From: Acinetobacter chengduensis | Lineage (GTDB): Bacteria > Pseudomonadota > Gammaproteobacteria > Pseudomonadales > Moraxellaceae | Assembly: GCF_003664645.1 (NCBI RefSeq) | Contig: NZ_RCHC01000017.1 | Coordinates: forward strand, 1-64,000 | Reading direction: 5' to 3' | Length of the DNA stretch: 64,000 nucleotides | In this document: in pieces, positions 15,246 through 23,198 of the stretch | Layout: the number at the start of each line of letters is the position of its first letter | Position numbering within the stretch: the stretch's first letter is position 1 | Notes under the pieces: generated by a model | The model's input: the letters and a program-made list of their open reading frames with translations, nothing else | Told to the model about the DNA's origin: nothing | Database searches by the model: none | Program-made: the position numbers and the translations under genes

Positions 15246-16877
15246 TTACATAAAGCCTTCAATTGGTAGCCATGCAATCATTTTCATGCCAGCACGTTGC
15301 CACCATTTCATGCGCGGTTCTTTTTTGTAGATTCGGGTTTTCTCATTGGCCAGCTTAATTTTCCAATTAATATTTTGGTTGGCATCTAAAACTAATTTGT
15401 AGGCAAACTTACTTAAATTTTCATCCATTGTTTGGTGTACTGCTTTGGCCAATTGTGGGCTGTAAAGTAGTACGCCAATTTCAGTATTTAAATAAGCTGA
15501 GCGTGGGTCAAAGTTAAATGAGCCAATAAATACTTGCTTTTCATCCAGTGCCATAAGTTTGGCATGTAGACTTGAACGACTTAACCCTTTAATGCTGACT
15601 TTGGCTTTCTTGGCCAATTCATCGGTATTGGAATTTAAGTTTTCAATATTTGGGTTGGCCAAAAACTCATATAGTTGCACGTCATTTTTAAGCAAATCTT
15701 CCCGATATTTTGCATAGAATGCGTGTACCACGGGCACGTCATTGGCTTTAAATGAGTTGGTTAGAATGCGGACTTTTGTACCATTTGTCGCCAACTCTCC
15801 TAATTGTTTTGCACCTTTTTTCTCTGGTACAAAATATGCAGAAACAATATCTACACTTTGATTAGGGCGTTCTAAATGATTAAGCAATTGGAAGTTTAAG
15901 TGTTCTTCTTTTTTTGCTTTGGCTTTAATCTTACTAGGTGAATCTTTGACGACTTCTGCTTTAACCCAGTCCAGTTGAATGCTGTTGTTGAGCCAGTTTT
16001 CAAAGGCATGTGAGCGTGTGGCCAAGTTTAAGTAGTTTTGAACTGTTACTTCTTGATCGTGTTTTTCTAACTGTTGCTTTAAATCTGGAAAGCGCAAAGT
16101 GTAATGGCGTGCGTTGACCAATTGTTTAACTGGAAATGCATAGTCATCGTTCCAGTATTCATCAAAAGAATGCACAATTTCATCGGATGCTGAGCCAACC
16201 AACATCACATCAACATCAGAAAATTGATAGTTATCGCTGACATTGTAATATTGATTGCTCATATTACGACCACCAATTAAGGCGATTTGATTATCCGCAA
16301 TAAAGCTCTTGTTATGCATACGACGGTTAATGCGTTTTAAGTCGAGTAGCATATCCATCGCTCGATAATGCCGAAAGCGATAGGGATTATAGAGTTTGAC
16401 GTCAATATTGGTATGTTGGTCGAGCGCCAGATAAATACCTTCCATCTTTTTAGAATTGTTATCGTCAATTAATAAACGAACTTTCACACCACGATCTGCT
16501 GCTTGAATAATTGAATGCAGGGCCATGGAGCCAATTTTGTCATTGTCCCAAATGTAATATTGTAGATCGAGGGTTTTTTCTGCTTTATTGATTAATTCTA
16601 AGCGGGCTGCTAGTGCTTCTAGTGGATCATACAAGACGTGATAGCCTGTTAAACCTGGGTTGGCATCACGTAATGGAGTAATAATTTTACCTAAAGTGGT
16701 TTGCTCTGTTGGAATACTAAAACCGTATTCAACAGGTTGTTGAATTTGCTTGGGCAGTGTTGTACATGCAGGAATACCTAAACATAAGCTCACACTGAGT
16801 AAAACCGCAGTTCTAGTGGTTGGACGCGATGTTTGACTGGTGGCTAAGTGCTGAGCTTTGGGCTGGGCATTCGTCAT
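15246..16877 (-). CDS. Phospholipase D family lipoprotein, ClsC/YmdC-like
   Basis: A 543-residue protein with two HKD motifs: H188-K190-D195 in MHNKSFIAD and H438-K440-D445 in LHAKLMALD. It resembles the cardiolipin synthase C / YmdC group. After a basic N-terminal stretch, residues 24-38 form a hydrophobic segment ending IPAC, a plausible lipobox with C38 as lipid-attachment site, so the enzyme may be an envelope lipoprotein. Family members make cardiolipin or related lipids, or hydrolyse phosphodiesters. E. coli ClsC needs the partner YmdB, which is not seen here. It is divergent from the metallophosphoesterase gene. Confidence 0.87.
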   Translation of the reverse strand: MTNAQPKAQHLATSQTSRPTTRTAVLLSVSLCLGIPACTTLPKQIQQPVEYGFSIPTEQTTLGKIITPLRDANPGLTGYHVLYDPLEALAARLELINKAEKTLDLQYYIWDNDKIGSMALHSIIQAADRGVKVRLLIDDNNSKKMEGIYLALDQHTNIDVKLYNPYRFRHYRAMDMLLDLKRINRRMHNKSFIADNQIALIGGRNMSNQYYNVSDNYQFSDVDVMLVGSASDEIVHSFDEYWNDDYAFPVKQLVNARHYTLRFPDLKQQLEKHDQEVTVQNYLNLATRSHAFENWLNNSIQLDWVKAEVVKDSPSKIKAKAKKEEHLNFQLLNHLERPNQSVDIVSAYFVPEKKGAKQLGELATNGTKVRILTNSFKANDVPVVHAFYAKYREDLLKNDVQLYEFLANPNIENLNSNTDELAKKAKVSIKGLSRSSLHAKLMALDEKQVFIGSFNFDPRSAYLNTEIGVLLYSPQLAKAVHQTMDENLSKFAYKLVLDANQNINWKIKLANEKTRIYKKEPRMKWWQRAGMKMIAWLPIEGFM

Positions 16878-16980
16878 ATAGTAAGCAAATTTAAAAATTA
16901 GATTTGAGTATAGTGTCGAGCTATGAAAAGATAAATATAGTGACTAAGAAAACTGATCGATTAACTGATAGAGCAGATAT

Positions 16981-17991
16981 ATGTGGAATATGAATTCCGT
17001 GGTGATTTATTTTTATATAGCAATGGGACTCTTGGCCATTTGGGCCATATCTCAAGCATGGCTGAGTCAATCACGAACGGAAACAATTCATCCTTTTAAA
17101 GCCTTTATTCACCTGTTGGCTTTTTACTGCTCTTATTTATTAATTCCCCTGTTTTTCTTTAGCTTTTATGCAGGATGGAGCGGTTATTACGCCGTACACG
17201 AAGCTGTTTTTATTGCTCTTATTACGGGGTTATTATGCTATGCACGCTTTATAGAGCCCCATTACATACAGGTCAAAAAGCTCAAATATCAGCTCCATGA
17301 AGACCGTAAAATGCTGAAGCCAGTCAAAATTGCACTGATCGCAGATTTACATATCGGTTTATTTTCAGGGCATGAACGTCAGCTCAAGCAAATTGTTCAA
17401 AAATTAAATGAACAAAAGCCTGACTTAGTGGTGGTTGCTGGTGATTGGACTTATGAGCCTGAACATAAACTGGCTGAAGAACTGGCCGTACTACAGCAAA
17501 TTGATGCACCTGTTTATTCAGTCAATGGTAATCATGACGAGCAATATCCAGGGCCACCCATACAAGAGCTACTTCACCGTGCTTTAAGCCAAAACAAAGT
17601 GATGGACATTGAAGGACAGGTGGTTGAGTTTAATGAATTTCGTTTAATTGGTATTGGCGATTTATGGGCAGGTAAAGCAGATATGCGCTTTATGCCTCAG
17701 CTCCCACAAGATAAGCCTTGGATTATTTTATCGCATAATCCAGATACCGTAGATATGGTGCCTGAGCTTCCAACACGGCCATTAATGTTGTCTGGTCATA
17801 CCCACGGCGGGCAAGTGGAATTACCATGGCTGACTGATTATGTCATGAAAAAAGTATCTATATTGGGCCATAAAAAAGGCTTATATCAGCATGAACATGC
17901 AGATGTGTTTGTGACTGTGGGGACAGGAATGGTGGGTGTACCATTTCGTTTTCGTGTACCCCCAACCATCGATATTATTGAATTGATTTAA
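16981..17991 (+). CDS. Membrane-anchored metallophosphoesterase
   Basis: A 336-residue protein with hydrophobic helices in the first 95 residues and a calcineurin-like phosphoesterase domain after that. The metal motifs are ADLHIGLFSGHE, VVAGDWTYEP, VNGNHDEQ, LSHNPDTVD and SGHTHGGQV. This layout fits the YaeI/YkuE-type group of membrane phosphodiesterases, some of which act on UDP-diacylglucosamine-like or lipid substrates. The substrate here cannot be told. The ATG at 16981 is used; an ATG three codons later is an alternative. Confidence 0.88.
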   Translation: MWNMNSVVIYFYIAMGLLAIWAISQAWLSQSRTETIHPFKAFIHLLAFYCSYLLIPLFFFSFYAGWSGYYAVHEAVFIALITGLLCYARFIEPHYIQVKKLKYQLHEDRKMLKPVKIALIADLHIGLFSGHERQLKQIVQKLNEQKPDLVVVAGDWTYEPEHKLAEELAVLQQIDAPVYSVNGNHDEQYPGPPIQELLHRALSQNKVMDIEGQVVEFNEFRLIGIGDLWAGKADMRFMPQLPQDKPWIILSHNPDTVDMVPELPTRPLMLSGHTHGGQVELPWLTDYVMKKVSILGHKKGLYQHEHADVFVTVGTGMVGVPFRFRVPPTIDIIELI

Positions 17992-18151
17992 ATTCAGCTC
18001 TTGTGAACAGATTCGTAGATTCTTTATATTAGAGCAGTGCTGGCTAAAAATGATAAATGCAACGTCATCATGATTTAAAAACATAGCTTTATGCTAACAG
18101 GGTAAACGTGGTTTTAGCACAAAATTATTTTAATCACTTGAGAATAATTAT

Positions 18152-18505
18152 ATGTCAGAATTTTATAAAGAAGTGGGTACGTTATTTGGCTTAGATGAGC
18201 AACAAGCTGAGCATTTGAACCTAGGATTGGTACAACTTGCACAAGAGTTTAACAGTGCGCAAGAAGTCAGTGATCAAGCTTTTTCTGCTCAGTTTTACCA
18301 AAAATTTGAGCAATTGGCGCGGACCAGTGGCATTCAAGAAGACGAAATTGAAACCTTGGTGAATGTGTTGTATTTTAATGATCAACACCAGCAAGTGGTC
18401 ACCTATATTGTGCCGAGTTATTATAATTCGGGTGGTGATCATGAGCAGTTCTCGGATACTTACCAACTGATGATGGATGATTTACAGCAAGAATTAGAAG
18501 ATTAA
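18152..18505 (+). CDS. Small acidic protein of unknown function
   Basis: A 117-residue cytoplasmic protein, strongly acidic and rich in Gln (C-terminus MMDDLQQELED). I do not recognise the family. It is mostly helical by pattern, with one short beta-like stretch (QVVTYIVPSYYN, about 80-91). It stands alone with a bidirectional terminator downstream. The start ATG is 160 bases after the previous gene, so it probably has its own promoter. Confidence 0.7.
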   Translation: MSEFYKEVGTLFGLDEQQAEHLNLGLVQLAQEFNSAQEVSDQAFSAQFYQKFEQLARTSGIQEDEIETLVNVLYFNDQHQQVVTYIVPSYYNSGGDHEQFSDTYQLMMDDLQQELED

Positions 18506-18556
18506 TTTAGATATCTGTTGAGGTTTTTTCTCAAATATAGACAAATAATTCTAAAT

Positions 18557-18585
18557 AAAAACGCCAGCATGATTGCTGGCGTTTT
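18557..18585. terminator. Bidirectional terminator
   Basis: AAAACGCCAGC and its complement with a 6-base loop, between convergent genes. Confidence 0.9.
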
Positions 18586-18601
18586 ATATGAATGGCAGGA
18601 C

Positions 18602-19912
18602 TTAGATTTGGTTATTTACGTCATCATTTTTTGTTTCACGGATAAGCAAGAATGCTATCAATGAAAGAATAGATGCTGCAGTAAGGTAGTAACCCACTGC
18701 ATATAAACCATAACCTGTAGCCAGTTTAGTTGCGATTAATGGCGCGAAAGAAGCACCAAAAATACCAGCTAAGTTGAAGGTTAATGCAGAGCCTGTATAG
18801 CGTACTGAAGTCGGGAAGATCTCAGACAATACTGTACCAATTGGACCGTAAGTTAAGCCCATAATGGCTAAACCAATACATAAGAATAGAAACACAATGG
18901 CTGTGCTACCAGACTCAAGTAAGCTTGAGAACATTAAGCCAAAGATTCCTGACACCACACATACAGCGATAGAAGTTGTTTTACGGCCAAATTTTTCGGC
19001 AAAAACTGCTGATAATGGAATGAATGCCGCAAAGCACAGCGTTGCCACCAATTGCAATTTCAGGAATTCTTCGCGTGTATAGCCGAGTTGCGTTGTTCCC
19101 CATTGCAGAGCAAATACAGTGGTTAAGTAAAACACCACAAAAGTACAGATCGCTGCAATGGTACCTAAAATCAGCATGCCCCAATGTTTAGTCATAACTT
19201 CTTTAAATGGTACATTTACTTCTTTTTGTTTGTTTAAAACATTTTGGAACGCAGGCGTTTCATGGAGTTGCAAGCGAATCCAAAGGCCCATAATCACTAG
19301 CAATGCACTAGAGATAAATGGAATACGCCAGCCCCATTGCATAAAGTCTGCTTCAGACATGAAGTGACCTAAGATGAGGAATGAACCTGTCGCAAGAATG
19401 AAGCCGAGAGGTGCCCCTAGTTGAGGGAACATACCATACCAAGCACGTTTTCCTTCAGGCGCATTTTCAGTCGCTAAAAGCACTGCACCTGACCATTCAC
19501 CACCTAAACCTAAACCTTGGCCTAAACGGCATAGTGCTAACAATAACGGCGCCACAATACCAATTTGTGCATAAGTAGGAAGTAAGCCAATACATACGGT
19601 GGAGATACCCATGGTCAGCAAGGCTGCGACCAAGGTGGCTTTACGACCAATTCGGTCGCCTAAATGACCAAAGAGTGCTGCGCCAATCGGGCGAGCAATG
19701 AAGGCAATTGCAAATGTAGCCAAAGACTGAATGGTCGCCGTCATAGGATCTGTACTTGCAGGGAAGAACAAATGCGGGAAAATGATAACGGCAGCCGTTG
19801 CATAAATATAGAAATCAAAAAATTCGATTGTAGTACCTACAAGGCTGGCTGTAAGTACGCGAAATTTTGAATTGGTTGCTGGCGCTTGCGCAGCAGAATT
19901 TGTTGACGCCAT
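18602..19912 (-). CDS. MFS metabolite:proton symporter (MHS family)
   Basis: A 436-residue, 12-helix major facilitator of the metabolite:H+ symporter group (ShiA, YhjE, ProP and KgtP relatives). Diagnostic segments are the N-terminal LVGTTIEFFDFYIYATAAVIIFP, the loop 2-3 motif GHLGDRIGRKATL, GLGLGGEWSGAVLLATENAPEGKRAW, and YGPIGTVLSEIFPTSVRYTG. Substrates in this family include shikimate, alpha-ketoglutarate, proline/betaine and citrate; none can be chosen here. It is monocistronic, with a terminator directly downstream. Confidence 0.88.
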   Translation of the reverse strand: MASTNSAAQAPATNSKFRVLTASLVGTTIEFFDFYIYATAAVIIFPHLFFPASTDPMTATIQSLATFAIAFIARPIGAALFGHLGDRIGRKATLVAALLTMGISTVCIGLLPTYAQIGIVAPLLLALCRLGQGLGLGGEWSGAVLLATENAPEGKRAWYGMFPQLGAPLGFILATGSFLILGHFMSEADFMQWGWRIPFISSALLVIMGLWIRLQLHETPAFQNVLNKQKEVNVPFKEVMTKHWGMLILGTIAAICTFVVFYLTTVFALQWGTTQLGYTREEFLKLQLVATLCFAAFIPLSAVFAEKFGRKTTSIAVCVVSGIFGLMFSSLLESGSTAIVFLFLCIGLAIMGLTYGPIGTVLSEIFPTSVRYTGSALTFNLAGIFGASFAPLIATKLATGYGLYAVGYYLTAASILSLIAFLLIRETKNDDVNNQI

Positions 19913-20055
19913 GATAGACCTTACACTTACTAAAAATAAAAAAAGCTTAGTTTTAAAAGCGTAATCTTTTTAAAAAAGGCGTAATTTCTTAAAAAAACAA
20001 CAGCAATCTTCTCTGTTCTACTCGCTCAGGGTCGCTGAAATGAAGAAAGAGATGA

Positions 20056-20703
20056 TTAAATCACGTAGAGATAGATAGACAGGAAGTGTGATCCTGCACC
20101 TAACAATACAAAAATATGCCAGATAGCGTGGGTATATCTTACTCTTTTTAATGCATAAAACAATGCGCCAACGGTGTAAGAAAGCCCACCAATGATTAAA
20201 AAGGTTAAAGCTTGAGCGCTTAAAAAGTGTTTCATATCATCAATTACCAGTAAAGCCAGCCAGCCCATGGCCAAATATGCAAATAGGGATCCCTTCTGGA
20301 ATGAATTAATGAATATTAATTTGAATAATGTACCAACTATGGCGATCACCCATAAGGCAATCAATAAATAATGTGCTTTGGCTGTAGGAATCGCGATGGC
20401 CAAAAACGGTGTGTAGGTACCTGCAATTAAATAATAAATAGCCGTGTGGTCGAGTTTTTTATAAAAATAGCGTCGATCGGCAGTGGTCGACATGTGATAA
20501 AGCATAGATGCAGAAAATAATAACACCATGCTCAAGGCATAAACCCAAAGACCAAACCATTGCCATGTAGGCAAATAAGCCCCTTTAATGACCAATAAAA
20601 TCCCAGCAATAATGGATAAAACGGCACCTACACCATGGCTGAGGTAATTAATTCGTTCTTCAAGAGGATCATAATCTGGAATGAGTGGAGCGTTGTTTAT
20701 CAT
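20056..20703 (-). CDS. Hemolysin III / PAQR family membrane protein (TrhA-like)
   Basis: A 215-residue, seven-helix protein. The N-terminal EERINYLSHGVGAVLSIIAG and the DHTAIYYLIAGTYTPF segment hold the conserved Glu, Ser-His and Asp-His residues of the HlyIII/PAQR family. H and Y residues near the C-terminus (HAIWHIFVLLGAGSHF) complete the metal site. In E. coli the relative TrhA (YqfA) affects membrane energetics and fluidity. The haemolysin name is historical. It is monocistronic and divergent from the methyltransferase gene. Confidence 0.9.
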   Translation of the reverse strand: MINNAPLIPDYDPLEERINYLSHGVGAVLSIIAGILLVIKGAYLPTWQWFGLWVYALSMVLLFSASMLYHMSTTADRRYFYKKLDHTAIYYLIAGTYTPFLAIAIPTAKAHYLLIALWVIAIVGTLFKLIFINSFQKGSLFAYLAMGWLALLVIDDMKHFLSAQALTFLIIGGLSYTVGALFYALKRVRYTHAIWHIFVLLGAGSHFLSIYLYVI

Positions 20704-20808
20704 TTAATGTCGCCCGATATTTAAAATATACAGATGTATAATAATTGAAATTTGCATTTGTCGTAAGAAGATTTAAACTTTAGCTGCAATTATTTTTAGG
20801 TTCAAAGT

Positions 20809-22029
20809 ATGTCTGCTTCGGCTTCTCTCTTTCCACAGGAACAGCAACTCCTTGATGTATTTCAGCAAGCGATTGATACACATCAATTTGAGCGCTTGAT
20901 TCTGAGTCAATACAAGGGCGAACTTGAGCAACTTGAAAAAATGACTTTACGGGTCATTTCACTACAGCAGCAACCCATGTTGAGTATTTTATACCGTTAT
21001 AAAACTCAAGATGTCACTAAAAACTATCCTTTAAGTGAAGCGTTGGATCTTTCTCGTGAGTTATTGTTGTGTTGTAAACAAGCCAATTTATTTACGGCTA
21101 CTGAAGAACTACAACTAAAGAAGAACAAGAAAAAAGCCATGCTCACTGTGACGCAAAACAAGGCTACTGCTAAATCTGGATCTGAACAGCAAGGTCATGA
21201 CCGTGTGAAACACCGTTATGTTGATCAGGATAGTTTATTTCTACAACCACTCGGCATTACAGATGCCAAAGCGCAAATCATTCCAAGCATGGCGCGTAAA
21301 TGGAAGCAAATTAATAAGTTTGTAGAGATCTGTGCGGGCGCAGTCGAACAAATTCAGCAGACTGATCAGCCATTGCATGTGGTCGATTTTGGTTCAGGCA
21401 AGGGCTATCTGACTTTTGCACTCTATGATTATTTGGCAAAACACCAGCAAACGCCTTTTGTTACAGGTGTGGAACTGAATCCGAAAATGGTTGAATTTTG
21501 CCAGAATGTATCTGCTCAGGCAGGTTTTGAGCAACTCGGTTTTTTCCAAGGCGACGTACGTACATACGAGCCAGAACGTTTAGATGTAATGATCGCGCTA
21601 CATGCTTGTGATGTAGCAACGGATTTTGCCATTCATACTGGTATTCGTTTAAATGCACAGATGATCATGTGTGCGCCGTGCTGCCATAAAGAATTGCGTC
21701 CACAGCTGACTGCGCCAAAAGTGCTGTCACCCATGCTACAGTTTGGTATTCATGCAGGGCAGCAAGCAGAAATGTTGACCGATACGATTCGTGCTTTACT
21801 TTTAAAAGCCTACGGCTATGAAACGAAGGTTTTTGAATTTGTGGCGCTTGAGCACACCAGTAAAAACAAAATGATTTTGGCTATTAAGCGTCAAGATTAT
21901 AGTGAGCCAGATCAGGCGGTTTTAGCGCAAATAAAAGCATTGAAAGAAATGTATGGGATTCAAAAGCATTCTTTAGAGTTACTCTTGAATGATCAATGGG
22001 ATCAGCAAGATATTGGTTGTAAATGCTAA
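20809..22029 (+). CDS. SAM-dependent methyltransferase, METTL25-like
   Basis: A 406-residue protein with an N-terminal helical region (about 1-140) and a Rossmann methyltransferase domain from residue 185, with VVDFGSGKGYLTFALYDYL as SAM motif I, GVELNPKMVEFC as motif II, IALHACDVATDFAI, and CAPCCHKEL. The ALHACD and CCHKEL blocks are typical of the Methyltransferase_32/METTL25 group, whose bacterial substrate is unknown. The following acetyltransferase gene is 24 bases downstream, so the two probably form an operon. Confidence 0.85.
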   Translation: MSASASLFPQEQQLLDVFQQAIDTHQFERLILSQYKGELEQLEKMTLRVISLQQQPMLSILYRYKTQDVTKNYPLSEALDLSRELLLCCKQANLFTATEELQLKKNKKKAMLTVTQNKATAKSGSEQQGHDRVKHRYVDQDSLFLQPLGITDAKAQIIPSMARKWKQINKFVEICAGAVEQIQQTDQPLHVVDFGSGKGYLTFALYDYLAKHQQTPFVTGVELNPKMVEFCQNVSAQAGFEQLGFFQGDVRTYEPERLDVMIALHACDVATDFAIHTGIRLNAQMIMCAPCCHKELRPQLTAPKVLSPMLQFGIHAGQQAEMLTDTIRALLLKAYGYETKVFEFVALEHTSKNKMILAIKRQDYSEPDQAVLAQIKALKEMYGIQKHSLELLLNDQWDQQDIGCKC

Positions 22030-22053
22030 GCATAGCAATAAAAGAGCAGGAAA

Positions 22054-22488
22054 ATGACAGACATTCAAATTAGATCAGGTCATTGGGATCAACTTGCACC
22101 AGACTTGAAGCCGATACGTGAGCAAGTGTTTATTCAAGAGCAACAGATTGCACCTGAAGATGAATGGGATGCTGACGATGCTATTTCGCTCCATTTTGTG
22201 ATGTATTCAAATGCTAAAGCGATTGCGACAGCGCGTTTATTAGATAATCATCATATTGGGCGTGTCGCGGTATTGAAGGCATTTCGTGGCTTAGGACTTG
22301 GCCATGTGTTAATGCTTGAAATCATTGAGCAGGCTAAGCGAGAAAAGCGACCGTATTTAAAGTTATCTGCTCAAGTGCAGGCAGTTGCGTTTTATCAAGG
22401 CTTGGGTTTTCAGTCAGAAGGTGATACTTATTTTGACTGTAATATCCCGCATATCGACATGGCTATGTCCTTAGAGGACTCAATTTGA
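22054..22488 (+). CDS. GNAT family N-acetyltransferase
   Basis: A 144-residue acetyltransferase. The start LKPIREQVFIQEQQIAPEDEWDADD resembles the ElaA/YjcF group. The acetyl-CoA loop appears as RVAVLKAFRGLGLGHVLM (about 69-86, the R/Q-x-x-G-x-G/A motif), and AVAFYQGLGFQSEG forms motif B. It follows the methyltransferase and ends before a terminator. The substrate is unknown. Confidence 0.88.
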   Translation: MTDIQIRSGHWDQLAPDLKPIREQVFIQEQQIAPEDEWDADDAISLHFVMYSNAKAIATARLLDNHHIGRVAVLKAFRGLGLGHVLMLEIIEQAKREKRPYLKLSAQVQAVAFYQGLGFQSEGDTYFDCNIPHIDMAMSLEDSI

Positions 22489-22503
22489 TAACTTAAGAGA
22501 TAA

Positions 22504-22530
22504 AAAAAGCGCTGAATATCAGCGCTTTTT
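22504..22530. terminator. Bidirectional terminator
   Basis: AAAAAGCGCTG / CAGCGCTTTTT with a 5-base loop between convergent genes. Confidence 0.92.
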
Positions 22531-22543
22531 AAAATTCATTGGA

Positions 22544-22885
22544 TCAGTGGCCGTGAGCGGTTTCTGATGAAGCCTCATGTGACATACCGTTCATATTGGC
22601 ATGTTCAGCTTCACTCATATTCATCTCTTCAGCAGTTGGATTTTGCACAGCTTCACGCGCTTGTTTTTGCTGCTGTGCTTCAGCCATTTGCTCTTGAGAC
22701 ATTGCAGGTGCATTTTTAAAAGCATGCTGCTGGGTATTGTCTTTCTTTTGCTGGCTTGGCATGTAATCTGGTTCACTGCTGACAGCAAGCCAAAAGAAGC
22801 CCATAAATAAGGCGCCCAAAATACAGGAAATAATTAGTGCTTTCCAACCCCAAGGCGATTTTTCAGGAGATGTAGAATCAGTCAT
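22544..22885 (-). CDS. Single-pass membrane protein with Met/His-rich C-terminus
   Basis: A 113-residue protein with a short N-terminal segment, one helix (about residues 13-35, WGWKALIISCILGALFMGFFWLAV) and a hydrophilic region. The last 25 residues hold four Met and five His (MNMSEAEHANMNGM, then SHEASSETAHGH). Such Met/His tails are seen in periplasmic copper or silver binding proteins. I do not recognise the family, so metal binding is an inference from composition. The ATG at 22885 with a GGA ribosome site is preferred to a TTG four codons upstream. Confidence 0.65.
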   Translation of the reverse strand: MTDSTSPEKSPWGWKALIISCILGALFMGFFWLAVSSEPDYMPSQQKKDNTQQHAFKNAPAMSQEQMAEAQQQKQAREAVQNPTAEEMNMSEAEHANMNGMSHEASSETAHGH

Positions 22886-23156
22886 GATGGATTCCAATAA
22901 TCAAAGGATCAAAGAGATGTTATCTTATAACATGGAATGACGGAATTAGGGATCATTATCTAGGAAAGTCATGATTATTTTAAGGTTTTTATTTGTTCAG
23001 AATATGTTGTCTAATGAAGCAATAGATTTTGACGTATTTAGGTATTTGTTTTTATTGAAAATACGATGGCTTCAGTAATATCTCATTATGATGAGATTTG
23101 TTTTTTCTCTACGAGTTCAATTAATTGGGTCCTTAAAATGGCTTAGTATGAAATCA
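22886..23156. other. Intergenic region with a 7-bp inverted repeat
   Basis: No credible ORF. The region contains ATCTCAT (23080-23086) and ATGAGAT (23091-23097) separated by four bases, which might be a regulator site. It probably holds the promoter of the Met/His-rich protein on the minus strand. Confidence 0.35.
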
Positions 23157-23180
23157 AAAAGGAGCGCTTGGCTCCTTTTT
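23157..23180 (-). terminator. Terminator of the fatty-acid oxidation operon
   Basis: AAAAGGAGC / GCTCCTTTTT stem with a 5-base loop, 19 bases after the stop at 23199. Confidence 0.88.
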
Positions 23181-23198
23181 AATGATGAAATGAATGAC

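Noticed and set aside
19913..20055. Repeated GCGTAAT-like words with A/T tracts between the MFS and hemolysin III genes
   Set aside because: Only two short copies in AT-rich DNA; this can occur by chance and no structure is formed.
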